Below, one piece after another: positions 47,549 through 55,597 of a stretch of DNA of 55,597 bases. The DNA comes from Prevotella falsenii DSM 22864 = JCM 15124. GTDB taxonomy: Bacteria; Bacteroidota; Bacteroidia; Bacteroidales; Bacteroidaceae. Positions within the stretch are counted from its first letter, which is position 1, and each line of letters starts with the position of its first letter. The notes under the pieces were generated by a model. The model saw only the letters and a program-made list of their open reading frames with translations, made no database searches and had not been told where the DNA came from. The DNA lies in NCBI RefSeq assembly GCF_000613945.1, contig NZ_BAJY01000016.1, positions 1 through 55,597 on the forward strand, written 5' to 3'. A program made the translations under genes and the position numbers.

Positions 47549-47744
47549 ACTAATAATTATTATGTTGGTTGTTATTCGCTTTATTTTTGTTTTACAACTA
47601 ATATGATGGTTGTTGCAGATATGCTGATTTTGTTTCATACCTGCAACTTATATGTATTGTTTTTTTGTTGATGAATTGTTTGTCAAGATGCTATTTAGGG
47701 AACTGTATAAAGTTAATGGGAATAAGCCACTTTATAGGCGAAAT

Positions 47745-47949
47745 AAATGCAATAAAAACGTAAACATTTTTCACAAGCATAGCTGTTGTGTAACTATTTC
47801 TTTATCAACGCATTACAAAACCTATTGTTTTGCATTCCAAAACCGTAGGTTTTGCACGGTAAAACCTACGGTTTAACAACGCAAAACCTACGGTTTCGCA
47901 ACGCCAAACCGATTATATCACTTTTTAACAGAATTATCTTTACAAAATT
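47745..47949 (+). repeat. 22-bp-period palindrome element, copy I
   Basis: Plus orientation and the closest to a consensus: AATAAAAACGTAAACATTTT, then four modules (CCTATTG, CCGTAGG, CCTACGG, CCTACGG centres) with spacers GCATTCC, GCACGGT and AACAACGC, then TTTTTAACAGAATTATCTTTAC. The spacer 47950-48190 after it shows nothing recognisable. Confidence 0.88.
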
Positions 47950-48194
47950 AAGGCAATTATCAAGTTCCGTGTTAAAACTACTTTTCCATGCAGAAAGGTG
48001 AGTGTTTCGATTGTGTCCGCCGGTTTTTAATCGTCCCATAAGAATTCTAAAGATGTGGGGTGCATTATGTATGGGCGTGGTTTATCATATTCCTGACACC
48101 CAAGAAGTTGCAGCGTTGAGATACGGAACGTGATAAATCGCGCCCCTACGATGGAGAAGTGGCTTGCGTATAGGAGCGGTTGAACAGGAGTTTA

Positions 48195-48326
48195 TCGGTG
48201 GAACGGTTTTCTTTTTATTGCACTTCCGCACAAGAAAATACTCTCATTCTGTTTGATTAATCGGTAGAACGGTTCTCTTTTTGTTGTACTTCCGCACAAA
48301 AAATACTCCCATTCTGTTTGATTAAA
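48195..48326 (+). repeat. Two tandem 66-bp direct repeats
   Basis: Units at 48195-48260 and 48261-48326 both run TCGG TGGAACGG or TAGAACGG through CTTCCGCACAA to ATTCTGTTTGATTAA. The second unit supplies one arm of the terminator at 48303-48341; the first has no matching arm. Confidence 0.75.
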
Positions 48327-48341
48327 CAGCGTGGGAGTATG
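48297..48341 (-). terminator. Terminator of the hydratase operon
   Basis: ATACTCCCA/TGGGAGTAT with an inner CTGTTT/AAACAG stem; on the minus strand it is followed by TTTTTTGTG. Confidence 0.8.
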
Positions 48342-48368
48342 GAAAGTTATAATATTTAAAAGGCTTTT

Positions 48369-48923
48369 CTACTGTCTGTATTGCTCTACGCCGAGCTTAT
48401 ACATATCGTTTCCTTCGTGGTCTATGGCTACGATTACAGGCAGTTCTTCTACACGAAGGCGGCGTATGGCTTCTGTGCCAAGCTCGTCGAAGGCGATGAC
48501 TTCGGCTTCTTTAACTGCCTTTGCCATAAGGGCGGCAGCACCACCGATAGCAGCGAAGTAGACGCCGGTATATTTTTTCAGTGCGTCGATAACCTCTTCA
48601 GAGCGAGACCCTTTGCCTATCATAACGCGTAAGCCTTGCTGAATGAGGCGCGGAGAGTAGGCGTCCATACGCCCACCCGTTGTCGGACCGACAGAACCGA
48701 TGGGTTGTCCCGGTTTAGCGGGGCACGGACCGGCATAGTAAACCGCCTGACCTTCAAAGTCGAAAGGCATGGGTTCGCCTGCTTCCAGCATTTCGCAAAG
48801 ACGCTTGTGCGCCGCATCGCGTGCGGTATATATAATGCCCGAAATGTAAACCATGTCGCCTGCGTGGAGTGAACGAATGGTTTCGTCGGTGAAAGGAGCT
48901 GATATAATTCGTTTTTCTTCCAT
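48369..48923 (-). CDS. Class I Fe-S hydro-lyase beta subunit (fumarase or mesaconase)
   Basis: A 184-residue beta subunit of a two-subunit class I fumarase-type enzyme. Seen: GDMVYISGIIYTARDAAHKR, YYAGPCPAKPGQPIGSVGPTTGGRMD, MIGKGSRS and FDELGTEAIRRLRVEELP. The start at 48923 gives MEEKRIISAPF; the longer frame overlaps the alpha gene. It forms the substrate lid and base region with the alpha subunit. In this glutamate-degradation context mesaconate hydration to citramalate is the likely main reaction. Confidence 0.85.
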   Translation of the reverse strand: MEEKRIISAPFTDETIRSLHAGDMVYISGIIYTARDAAHKRLCEMLEAGEPMPFDFEGQAVYYAGPCPAKPGQPIGSVGPTTGGRMDAYSPRLIQQGLRVMIGKGSRSEEVIDALKKYTGVYFAAIGGAAALMAKAVKEAEVIAFDELGTEAIRRLRVEELPVIVAIDHEGNDMYKLGVEQYRQ

Positions 48924-48948
48924 AATTCGTTTTCTTATATTTGCGTGT

Positions 48949-49791
48949 TTAGAGCGAACCTTCGGCGTGTCGGGTGGCGTGGCAGCCAATATTTACCGAT
49001 ACAGGCAAGCCCGCAATGTGGGTGGCATTGGCAAGAATGCTCACTTGAAGGGCAGTTGTTGTGCCGCCGAAACCGCAAGGACCGATGCCGAGTTTGTTGA
49101 TTTCTTCCAACAATTCTTTTTCCAATTCGGCTATGTGAGGCTTTTCGCTCACACTGCCGACAGGGCGTAGAAGGGCTTTTTTGCTGAGAAAAGCCGCACG
49201 TTCCATTGTTCCGCCGATGCCGATGCCCACAATGATGGGTGGGCAAGGGTTGCCGCCGGCGTGGAAAACAGTGTCGATGACAAATTCTTTAATTCCTTTT
49301 ACACCTGCGCTGGGCGTGAGCATCTTCAGTCCGCTTTTGTTTTCGCTGCCGAAACCCTTCGGTGCTACGGTGATGTGGAACTCGTCGCCCGGTACAATTT
49401 CGTAATGAATAATCGCTGGCGTGTTATCGGTGGTGTTCACACGGTCTATCGGGTCGCGTACAACCGACTTGCGCAAGTAGCCGTTTGCATAGCCTTGGCG
49501 CACGCCTTGGTTAATGGCTTCTTCGATGAAACCGCCAGTAACGTGGCATTCTTGTCCCATTCTGACGAACACAACCGTCATTCCCGTGTCCTGACACATA
49601 GGCACACGCTCGGTTCTGGCGATGTCGGCGTTCTTTACTATCGTTCCGATAATCTCGCTTGCCAAGGGCGATTTCTCTTGTTTTTGGCAAATAGCGAGCT
49701 TGTTGTATATATCGTCGGCAAGCACGTAGCATGCTTCTATGCAGAGTTTTTCTACCAACTCCGTAATTTTTGATGCGTCTATTTCTCTCAT
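48949..49791 (-). CDS. Class I Fe-S hydro-lyase alpha subunit (fumarase or mesaconase)
   Basis: A 280-residue [4Fe-4S] subunit. Cluster cysteines are candidate residues in VPMCQDTGM, GGNPCPP and IGPCGFGGTTTAL. Other motifs are GVRQGYANGYLRKSVV and the C-terminal IGCHATRHAEGSL. Its ATG follows directly on the stop codon of the P-loop gene (TAAATG), so the two are translationally coupled. It pairs with the beta gene 25 bp downstream. Oxygen-sensitive, as expected for an anaerobe. Confidence 0.88.
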   Translation of the reverse strand: MREIDASKITELVEKLCIEACYVLADDIYNKLAICQKQEKSPLASEIIGTIVKNADIARTERVPMCQDTGMTVVFVRMGQECHVTGGFIEEAINQGVRQGYANGYLRKSVVRDPIDRVNTTDNTPAIIHYEIVPGDEFHITVAPKGFGSENKSGLKMLTPSAGVKGIKEFVIDTVFHAGGNPCPPIIVGIGIGGTMERAAFLSKKALLRPVGSVSEKPHIAELEKELLEEINKLGIGPCGFGGTTTALQVSILANATHIAGLPVSVNIGCHATRHAEGSL

Positions 49792-50736
49792 TTAAACTTC
49801 TCTTGTAAGGAAATACTGTGTATTTCGGTTCTCAATGTTTTCGCAATTCTTGTCTACAATGCCGATTAGGCAATGCGTTTTACTATCTTTGTCGTACATA
49901 AGTTCCTTTACGAAGGCAAAGTTCAGTATGTCTTGGGTATTGGTTACCTGCAAACGAGGCCCTCCACAATCTACGATGCGTTCGCCTATGGTGATGTGCT
50001 CCTCGTCGTAGTAAGCCACCGGCAGATGTCGGTTTATCACTTCCTGCACGTTATCTTCAAGTTCTTGAATGTCAAACTCTTCGTGATTGTAGAACTTCAG
50101 CACAAATCCGTTGCGTATATCCGAGAAGTAGTAGCTGTCCGGATAGATGCCGTAGTTGTCTTCGAGTATATAGCGAGTGATTTCTTCGGCAGTGTGCGCC
50201 ATCTTGCGGTACTTCAACGACTCGTGCACAATGTCGTAAATGCTTTCCGGCAATGGGCCAAACATCGTCGGACGAGCCACGATGATTTCTTCGCCGATGC
50301 CCACCAATAAGTCGGCATTGCGCCCTAAGGCTTTGCGCAGCAGGTTGAAATGCTCGATAATGACACGCTTTTTGTGTTCCAGCAATGTTTTAACGAACTC
50401 TGCAATCTCCCACATCTGCATGAAACCGCTTAGGAAACGAATGTCCAAATGGAACGATGAAGCCTCTTTTATCTCGCCCAATGCAATCGCTTCGCGCATG
50501 GAAAGGATTTTGCGGGGGTTGATAACATCGTCGTCGTTCGTGAGTTCCAAACCGGGAAACATACCCTTGATGAGCGACGACTTGCCCGAACCTGCATCGC
50601 CGACAATGCCTATGAGGCGGTCGGTGTAAAGAAGATGTCGTTGGGAAATATGGTCGCCGAGGAATATAAGTCGCTCTTTGCCGCGTGGGGCGAAGTATTG
50701 CGTCGATATAAGATATTGCTGAAGCGGATTTATCAT
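49792..50736 (-). CDS. P-loop ATPase fused to an AlaRS/ThrRS-SAD-like domain, function unknown
   Basis: A 314-residue cytosolic protein. Walker A GDAGSGKSS is at about 47-55, with LTNDDDVINPRKI after it. The C-terminal half (about 195-300) resembles the second additional domain of alanyl/threonyl-tRNA synthetases: ELEDNVQEVINRHLPV, then IGERIVDCGGPRLQVTNTQDI, where the usual CGGTH zinc histidine is Arg. The start at 50736 (MINPLQQYL) is chosen because the longer frame begins inside the terminator at 50815-50871. As far as I know this type sits in methylaspartate clusters; its role is unassigned. Confidence 0.75.
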   Translation of the reverse strand: MINPLQQYLISTQYFAPRGKERLIFLGDHISQRHLLYTDRLIGIVGDAGSGKSSLIKGMFPGLELTNDDDVINPRKILSMREAIALGEIKEASSFHLDIRFLSGFMQMWEIAEFVKTLLEHKKRVIIEHFNLLRKALGRNADLLVGIGEEIIVARPTMFGPLPESIYDIVHESLKYRKMAHTAEEITRYILEDNYGIYPDSYYFSDIRNGFVLKFYNHEEFDIQELEDNVQEVINRHLPVAYYDEEHITIGERIVDCGGPRLQVTNTQDILNFAFVKELMYDKDSKTHCLIGIVDKNCENIENRNTQYFLTREV

Positions 50737-50814
50737 TGCTGTTCGTGTCGGGTGTTGGTGTGAAAAGGCAGTGCAAGCAGTGCTTGCTGCCCGGTGTTTA
50801 ATAGAACTTATGTA

Positions 50815-50871
50815 TAAAAAAAGAACGAGTTGGCGCACCCCATAGTGTGGGTGTCGGTGCCAACTCGTTCT
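50815..50871 (-). terminator. Terminator after the DUF4387 gene
   Basis: AGAACGAGTTGGC/GCCAACTCGTTCT is a 13-bp stem with an inner CACCC/GGGTG arm; on the minus strand seven T follow. It separates mutE-MAL-AtuA-DUF4387 from the P-loop and hydratase genes. Confidence 0.85.
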
Positions 50872-50880
50872 ATGTTTGTA

Positions 50881-51201
50881 TTACATTTCAAAACTCATCT
50901 TCATCAAAGGTGTGTGCTGCTGTGCACCGTACACATCGGTTTCGCCCAACGAGCCTGATGGGATAGGGCGGACGATGGTTACCTTGATGGCTTTTGCAGG
51001 GTCGAAGTGAATGATGTTAATGATGTCTTCGGCCTTGATATGGTAAAGCTCGCAGAACATCTTCTCGTTGAAAATATTAGCATCTTTCACCTTGTTATAG
51101 GTTTCAAAGTCTTTGAAAATGACGTCGAATGTAAGTTCGAAAGGGCCTGAATTCTTACTGCGAATAACAGAAGCCACGTCTACTAATTTATATTGTGCCA
51201 T
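50881..51201 (-). CDS. DUF4387 family protein
   Basis: A 106-residue soluble protein. LVDVASVIRSKNSGPFELTFDVIFKD near the N-terminus and FDPAKAIKVTIVRPIPSGSLGETDVYGAQQH at the end are recognisable family features. DUF4387 is often the small partner of AtuA-type proteins, which lie 24 bp upstream here. No catalytic residues can be named. Confidence 0.8.
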   Translation of the reverse strand: MAQYKLVDVASVIRSKNSGPFELTFDVIFKDFETYNKVKDANIFNEKMFCELYHIKAEDIINIIHFDPAKAIKVTIVRPIPSGSLGETDVYGAQQHTPLMKMSFEM

Positions 51202-51225
51202 GTTTTTGTCTCCTTTTACCGTTAG

Positions 51226-52602
51226 TTATTTGCATTCTCCCTTGTCGAAATTGACGTAAGTGATGGGGAAAAGACTTGTTGGGTCGTCTACTTCCAAGAG
51301 GTGATAGATGTTGAACTCGTAAACTTCGCCCATCTTGCAGTCTGACGGAGAGAATGGAAAAGCGAGGTTGCCCGATGTAGAATAGCGACCTTCGTAGCCG
51401 AAATGGAGCATGGTACTTCGTGCAAAACTACAGATAGTGTTCGCTGTTTCCTGATTGTCGGCAACAGCTTCGATGATGATGAGCAGCTCGTCAGAGTGCG
51501 ATTCTTCGGCACCTTCGAACATAGCCATAACGCCTTTCTTACCGTAAATCTTGAAATCGAGGAAGAAATCGGTTATGCCGAACTTCTTGAAGTTATCTTC
51601 TACACGAGCACGGACAGCCTTTGTAATTTCGTCTATCTTAGAAATCATGACAGGGTCTTTCACTGCAGCCGGCGACATCGTGCGATAACCGACACGGCGA
51701 ACACCTTCGAGCTTAACGAAATACTTGTCGGTTGGCACGAACTTAGAACCGGAAACGCGTACCTTGTTCTCATCAACTTGCTCGAATTTGCATTCGTGTA
51801 GGTTGATTGCACCGCCCGGACCGGGCAAGATGTATGGGTTTGTTTTCTCGTAAAGAGTGTGCCCTGCTATGGAAAGTGTGGTACACTTACGAGCCGCCGA
51901 TAACGGTTCGAGCACGAAATTGTCGTGGCGCAGGTAGCCGAACATACAGTCGCTACCGCTTCCGGGCAATGCACAGATGGCGGCACACTCAAGGATTTTG
52001 CCCAAGTGGATAGCCAAACCTTTGGGAAATCCTTCCTTAATGGGGAGGGCGGCAAACACCGATGGGTCGTAAGAACGACCGGCAATGATGACATCAGCAC
52101 CTTCTTCCAATGCCTTGATATAAGGTTCTTCGCCCATTTGTGCCACGATGTGGACAGCCTCGTCTACATCTTTCTCCTCGATAGGCTTTGCCGGAGCAAG
52201 TGGAGTAACCTTGCCATTGCGGAGGTTTTCCTTAATGAAGTCCTTCTCAAACTCTGACTCGATAACCGCCATTTTGAAGGAAAGACCTTTCTCTTTCGCA
52301 ATTTCGCGTACAATATCGAGTACGAATTCAACGTGAGGACGTGCACCACTACCGCCGGCTGTACCGACAATAACGGGGACTTTCGCCTCTATGCCGGCAG
52401 GAATCATGATTTCCAAGTCGCGTTTTACCGAATTTCGGTCGGTGAACGACTTACCTGCACCAAGATAATAAGGGCCCGGGTCTGACGAACCGGCGTCTAC
52501 TGCGATAACGTGTGGCTTACGTTTCATACCCTCTACAAACGATTCCATCGGGAAACCATAGCCCAAAATCGCTGTAGTGGAAAGTATTCTGATTTCTTCC
52601 AT
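51226..52602 (-). CDS. AtuA family protein (DUF1446)
   Basis: A 458-residue soluble protein. Seen: ILGYGFPMESFVEGM, AVDAGSSDPGPYYLGAGKSF, VPVIVGTAGGSGARPH, ADVIIAGRSYDPSVFAALPI and GPGGAINLHECKFE. The family is named from acyclic terpene use in Pseudomonas, but members inside methylaspartate clusters must have another role, possibly on an acyl or hydroxy acid. It lies between methylaspartate ammonia-lyase and DUF4387. Enzymatic activity has, to my knowledge, not been assigned for this context. Confidence 0.82.
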   Translation of the reverse strand: MEEIRILSTTAILGYGFPMESFVEGMKRKPHVIAVDAGSSDPGPYYLGAGKSFTDRNSVKRDLEIMIPAGIEAKVPVIVGTAGGSGARPHVEFVLDIVREIAKEKGLSFKMAVIESEFEKDFIKENLRNGKVTPLAPAKPIEEKDVDEAVHIVAQMGEEPYIKALEEGADVIIAGRSYDPSVFAALPIKEGFPKGLAIHLGKILECAAICALPGSGSDCMFGYLRHDNFVLEPLSAARKCTTLSIAGHTLYEKTNPYILPGPGGAINLHECKFEQVDENKVRVSGSKFVPTDKYFVKLEGVRRVGYRTMSPAAVKDPVMISKIDEITKAVRARVEDNFKKFGITDFFLDFKIYGKKGVMAMFEGAEESHSDELLIIIEAVADNQETANTICSFARSTMLHFGYEGRYSTSGNLAFPFSPSDCKMGEVYEFNIYHLLEVDDPTSLFPITYVNFDKGECK

Positions 52603-52618
52603 CTTCTTTTTCTTTTTT

Positions 52619-52780
52619 TAATTACTCAGCCGAAGCCAAGATAAAATGTAATTACTTAGTCGGTGCCAAAGTGCATCTTCTTGGTCAAAGCCAAGAGACG
52701 ATGCACTTGTTTAGTCGGCATTAAGACATGATTACTTAACCGAAGCCAAGCTACGATTACTTAGTTAAAGCCAAGATACG
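52619..52780 (-). repeat. Degenerate tandem repeats copied from the end of the ammonia-lyase gene
   Basis: On the minus strand the motif CTTGGCTTyrrytAAGTAAT recurs about five to six times. The first copy encodes the last residues of the ammonia-lyase (ILALTK and stop). A longer hairpin, AAGTGCATC/GATGCACTT with inner CTTGG/CCAAG, spans 52669-52708. Confidence 0.7.
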
Positions 52781-53995
52781 GCTCATTTCGTTGTAAACAA
52801 TCATGTAACCTTCGTCTACACCCATACCCGGCTTTGCGAGATATTGCACCGGCTTTGTTGCCATAGCGATGTTTGCACAAACTTCTGCAGAGCGGTTTGT
52901 TTCGTTGCAAGTACCGCCAAGATAAGCACCCATGTCGTGTTCCTTGCAGAAGAGTACGGCTTCGATGGTGTTGTTGATACCGCCGAGGTCAGGTGTTTTT
53001 ATTTGTGCCATGTGTCCGGCCTTCTTTGCTGTGAAGTCTTTAATGTCTTCCAACGTGTTGCACCATTCGTCTGCAACGATTTCAGCATCTATTCCGTCGC
53101 GGTCCATAGCTGCACGGATAGCTGCCAAAGCATCGATTTGTGCTTCGCGTTCACCCATATCGACAGGACCTTCTACACGCAAGTGGAATGGTTTGGCTAC
53201 TTCGGCTACCTCGCCGATGTACTTAGCGATAGCCTCGAAGTCGTTGTTGAACACGATGCCGAGTGTGCCGTAAACGTCGATATGGAATGTTGGGTTGTAG
53301 CAATCGCATGGTCGGAGTTCGAGCACGCGGTTGCGGAGCCATTCAATATATTCCTTAATCTTTTCTCCTTTCAAGCCTACCTTTGTTTCAACGTGGTTGA
53401 AAAGTGCGTGTGGCAATACGTCGGCACGCTTCATTATCATCTTGTCGGCATTCAGATAGCGGTCGTCGCCCGATTGAGAGAATATAGGAATAATTTCTTT
53501 TGATACTTCCGTGCCGTATTCATCGGCAATTACCTGTGCCATTAACTTGCATTGGCTCTTTGCAACAGCATCGAGACAAGCCTGTGTTACGCCGTAGCGA
53601 ATAGCAGTGTGATATATTTTTCCGGTCGAAGGACTGACTGTTTTATCAACAAGGTCAGCCATTTCACGGAACGATGTAATTTCTTTGCCTTCGTAGAGAG
53701 GTGCTATTTCTTTTTCAATAACAGGGATAAAGTCTTCTGCAAGGAACAATGGGTCGCGCCCACCTGCACCTGAATATTGTACAGCAGCGCAGTCGCCGTG
53801 TGCAATGGCACCGTTTTCGAGAATGAACATTACGCTGATTGACTCGCCGGCTTGTCTTACCTGCTTGAAACCGGGTGTTACCGGAGTACCCACATAGAAA
53901 GCACCGTCGTTTTTAGCACCGGCTTTGATTGCCTTTTGGTCATCGAAGAAAAAGCCCGTTTTACCCGGAGCACATACAACTTTCTTGATTTTCAT
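52757..53995 (-). CDS. Methylaspartate ammonia-lyase
   Basis: A 412-residue enolase-superfamily enzyme that converts (2S,3S)-3-methylaspartate to mesaconate and ammonia. Metal-ligand and catalytic motifs in order: FHIDVYGTLG (Asp), LRVEGPVDMG (Glu), IVADEWCNTLEDI (Asp) and AQIKTPDLGGINN (the catalytic lysine). The length equals the known family. It lies 128 bp after mutE, with a GGTCTCGCTA/TAGCGAGACC hairpin (54018-54056) in between. Confidence 0.93.
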   Translation of the reverse strand: MKIKKVVCAPGKTGFFFDDQKAIKAGAKNDGAFYVGTPVTPGFKQVRQAGESISVMFILENGAIAHGDCAAVQYSGAGGRDPLFLAEDFIPVIEKEIAPLYEGKEITSFREMADLVDKTVSPSTGKIYHTAIRYGVTQACLDAVAKSQCKLMAQVIADEYGTEVSKEIIPIFSQSGDDRYLNADKMIMKRADVLPHALFNHVETKVGLKGEKIKEYIEWLRNRVLELRPCDCYNPTFHIDVYGTLGIVFNNDFEAIAKYIGEVAEVAKPFHLRVEGPVDMGEREAQIDALAAIRAAMDRDGIDAEIVADEWCNTLEDIKDFTAKKAGHMAQIKTPDLGGINNTIEAVLFCKEHDMGAYLGGTCNETNRSAEVCANIAMATKPVQYLAKPGMGVDEGYMIVYNEMSRILALTK

Positions 53996-54017
53996 AATAA
54001 GAACCTGTTTAAGTTAT

Positions 54018-54056
54018 GGTCTCGCTACCATTCCTCTATTATTCAATAGCGAGACC
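54018..54056 (-). promoter_or_regulatory. Hairpin between mutE and the ammonia-lyase gene
   Basis: A perfect 10-bp stem GGTCTCGCTA/TAGCGAGACC with a 19-nt loop and no T-run. It may be an RNA-processing or stability site setting unequal expression of the two genes. Confidence 0.5.
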
Positions 54057-54123
54057 GATGTGTTAGTTTATATTTTTACTTGATATGTTTTATCTTTATA
54101 TTCGCTTAAAGAACGTTGCGAAA

Positions 54124-55581
54124 TCAGTTGTTTCTCGGACGTCCTACAAGGTGTCCTTTGCCGATGGCGTAGACGTCGTCGATAACCATTTGGAAGCTGA
54201 CAGGACGGTTTTCAGCCTTTGCACGTTCTTCAAGTTTCTGACGATGGAAGATAACCAAGTCTTCGCTGAGTGGCATATTGCCCATATTCAACAAGCGGAT
54301 AGCACCTTGGTTGTCGCGCGCAGGCAACACCTTACCGGCATTGTACTTACTTGGTGCAAACGGAATATCGATTACACCGGCTTCGATGGCAGCGCAAGTA
54401 CCCACAGCCCAATCGCCCTTTCCGAGCTCTTCTACCTTGTTGAGCATGCACTCCATTTCCTGCATAATGATTTCGCTTTCGTCTACAACAGCCGGAATTT
54501 CGCGGAAGTTCTGGTCTTTCAACATATTGATAACCTGCTTTGTGGCACGCAGACCCGCTGCGTTGGCTTCCTTGGTTGGTATGCCCATCGCCTCGTGAGG
54601 AGTCTTTACGATTACCTTTGTTGCCTTTGCCAATGCTCCGGCTGCCGAGCCCCAAGAGATAACACCGAATGCTTGTGCCTCGTCTTGTGGGAAACCGCCC
54701 ATCCATTGGTGGAACACGGTGGTAACGCGAGCGTCTTTATAACCGAACTTATCAAGATATTTGCGTGTCATGATGTCGAGCGAACGAATGGCAGCAACGT
54801 CTTGAATAAGGTTTCCGCACTGTCCGTAGCCCACGGTAAGGTCGCGCACTCCCTGTGTTGCAGCGAGCACTGCTTCAATCACAGCCACTGTGTTTGAAAT
54901 GCAAGGTGGAATGAGTGTGCCTGTAAGAGGTCCGAATGGTTCGCGGTTGATAGACACGCCCGCTTCTTCGTATAGACCTACCAAGCGGTCGGCATACTGC
55001 CAATGGTGAATTACTTGGTCTACCGGGTGTGCCTTAGAGTAAGGAATATTATAGGAAATACCGCCGCCTTCGTATGACGTAAAGCCACCTGCGATAGATA
55101 TTTCGGTAAGCAAACGGGCATCAGGCGTTCCGTGTCTTACCTGCACAGGGTTCTTGACAGCCGACGTTACCTTGCGGCAAATGTCCACACCATAGTTTAC
55201 AATGGGAAATCCGTTGAGCATAGAACGGTTGGTTTCAAAACTCTTCTGAATACCAACTTCGCATTCGTTGTATCGGTTCAGACGTGTGTAGCTGTCTACG
55301 GTAGAGGGCAGCAAGTCTGCTCCGCCTTCATCTTCGAGGAAGCGCAACAGCTTGATGTGTTCTTCGTAGAGTGCCACTCCGGCACGGGGCTGAATGAGCG
55401 TGTCGCCGTTTTCTACAGCTTTCTGCAACTTGTACGAGAAGCGTTTCTCAGGCGCAATGCTCTTTTGGTAATCTACTGCTTCTTGGAAGTCTACGCCTTT
55501 ACCGGTCTCCCAATGCGTCAGGACGTCGGCTCTTTCTTTGAAAAATTCGTCGTCGGTAAGTTTTTTATTCTTTAATTCCAT
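54124..55581 (-). CDS. Methylaspartate (glutamate) mutase subunit E
   Basis: A 485-residue catalytic subunit of B12-dependent glutamate mutase, which rearranges L-glutamate to 3-methylaspartate. Full length, with [18 protein letters not shown] near residue 61, [45 protein letters not shown] zone and [13 protein letters not shown] near the C-terminus. Subunit S (the B12 carrier) and MutL are not in the window and are expected upstream, beyond position 55597. The start at 55581 is only 16 bp from the window edge. Confidence 0.93.
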   Translation of the reverse strand: MELKNKKLTDDEFFKERADVLTHWETGKGVDFQEAVDYQKSIAPEKRFSYKLQKAVENGDTLIQPRAGVALYEEHIKLLRFLEDEGGADLLPSTVDSYTRLNRYNECEVGIQKSFETNRSMLNGFPIVNYGVDICRKVTSAVKNPVQVRHGTPDARLLTEISIAGGFTSYEGGGISYNIPYSKAHPVDQVIHHWQYADRLVGLYEEAGVSINREPFGPLTGTLIPPCISNTVAVIEAVLAATQGVRDLTVGYGQCGNLIQDVAAIRSLDIMTRKYLDKFGYKDARVTTVFHQWMGGFPQDEAQAFGVISWGSAAGALAKATKVIVKTPHEAMGIPTKEANAAGLRATKQVINMLKDQNFREIPAVVDESEIIMQEMECMLNKVEELGKGDWAVGTCAAIEAGVIDIPFAPSKYNAGKVLPARDNQGAIRLLNMGNMPLSEDLVIFHRQKLEERAKAENRPVSFQMVIDDVYAIGKGHLVGRPRNN

Positions 55582-55597
55582 AATAGTAATTTTGTAA

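Overview
The window looks like a chromosomal segment of a Bacteroidota species, most likely Prevotella of the P. intermedia type. This is inferred, not proven, from four things: promoters of the Bacteroidetes type (TTTG, about 20 bp, TAnnTTTG), the atpD-C-(I)-B-E-F-H-A-G gene order, GLPGLI and TonB-linked outer-membrane proteins with UpxY and DUF4924, and AT-rich spacers full of repeats. No tRNA, rRNA, CRISPR array or complete insertion sequence was seen.

Layout. 0-6 kb: a zinc-ribbon protein, then three tandem GLPGLI paralogues (one frameshifted) and a TonB-type outer-membrane barrel protein. 6.6-12.1 kb: a surface-glycan cluster with three GT2 and one GT4 glycosyltransferase (GT4 frameshifted) and a Wzx-like flippase. 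13-21.4 kb: pfkA, then the complete F1Fo ATP synthase operon, whose beta gene carries a one-base deletion. 21.4-24.4 kb: two terminators and a candidate small RNA, a DUF6359-like lipoprotein, an ECF-type sigma factor, rpe and a 42-aa conserved-looking small ORF. 24.5-27.1 kb: a tight four-gene unit trpC-like, trpF-like, trpG, upxY. 27.4-31.3 kb: a minus-strand operon lysE, DUF4924, rfbD, prfC. 31.4-43 kb: housekeeping genes (ROK kinase, TPR protein, substrate-binding lipoprotein, radA, doxX, a broken ABC-F gene, ysxC, glmM, DUF4827 lipoprotein). 43.6-48 kb: a TonB-dependent receptor, rubredoxin (too short for most ORF filters), a candidate non-coding RNA, and hipB with a decayed hipA. 48.4-55.6 kb: a minus-strand island for glutamate fermentation by the methylaspartate route: mutE, methylaspartate ammonia-lyase, AtuA-family protein, DUF4387 protein, a P-loop/SAD-domain protein, and a two-subunit class I Fe-S hydratase that is probably mesaconase rather than, or as well as, fumarase.

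How the genes work together. Glutamate mutase (MutE here; partners presumably just outside the window) makes 3-methylaspartate, the lyase removes ammonia to give mesaconate, and the hydratase would give citramalate. AtuA, DUF4387 and the P-loop/SAD protein sit inside this pathway with no assigned step. ATP synthase, pfkA and the ROK kinase are core energy and sugar metabolism. The glycan cluster and rfbD serve cell-surface polysaccharide.

Two signals stand out. First, nine intergenic copies of a roughly 200-bp element contain three or four 15-bp near-palindromes at an exact 22-bp period; a separate three-unit palindrome array at 6.49 kb has the same period. Second, the trpC-like and trpF-like genes are full length and in frame, but the residues that make these enzymes work are replaced, suggesting a repurposed gene set. 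Several frameshifts are single missing C bases in short C runs, including one in atpD, so read or assembly error must be excluded before calling those genes dead.
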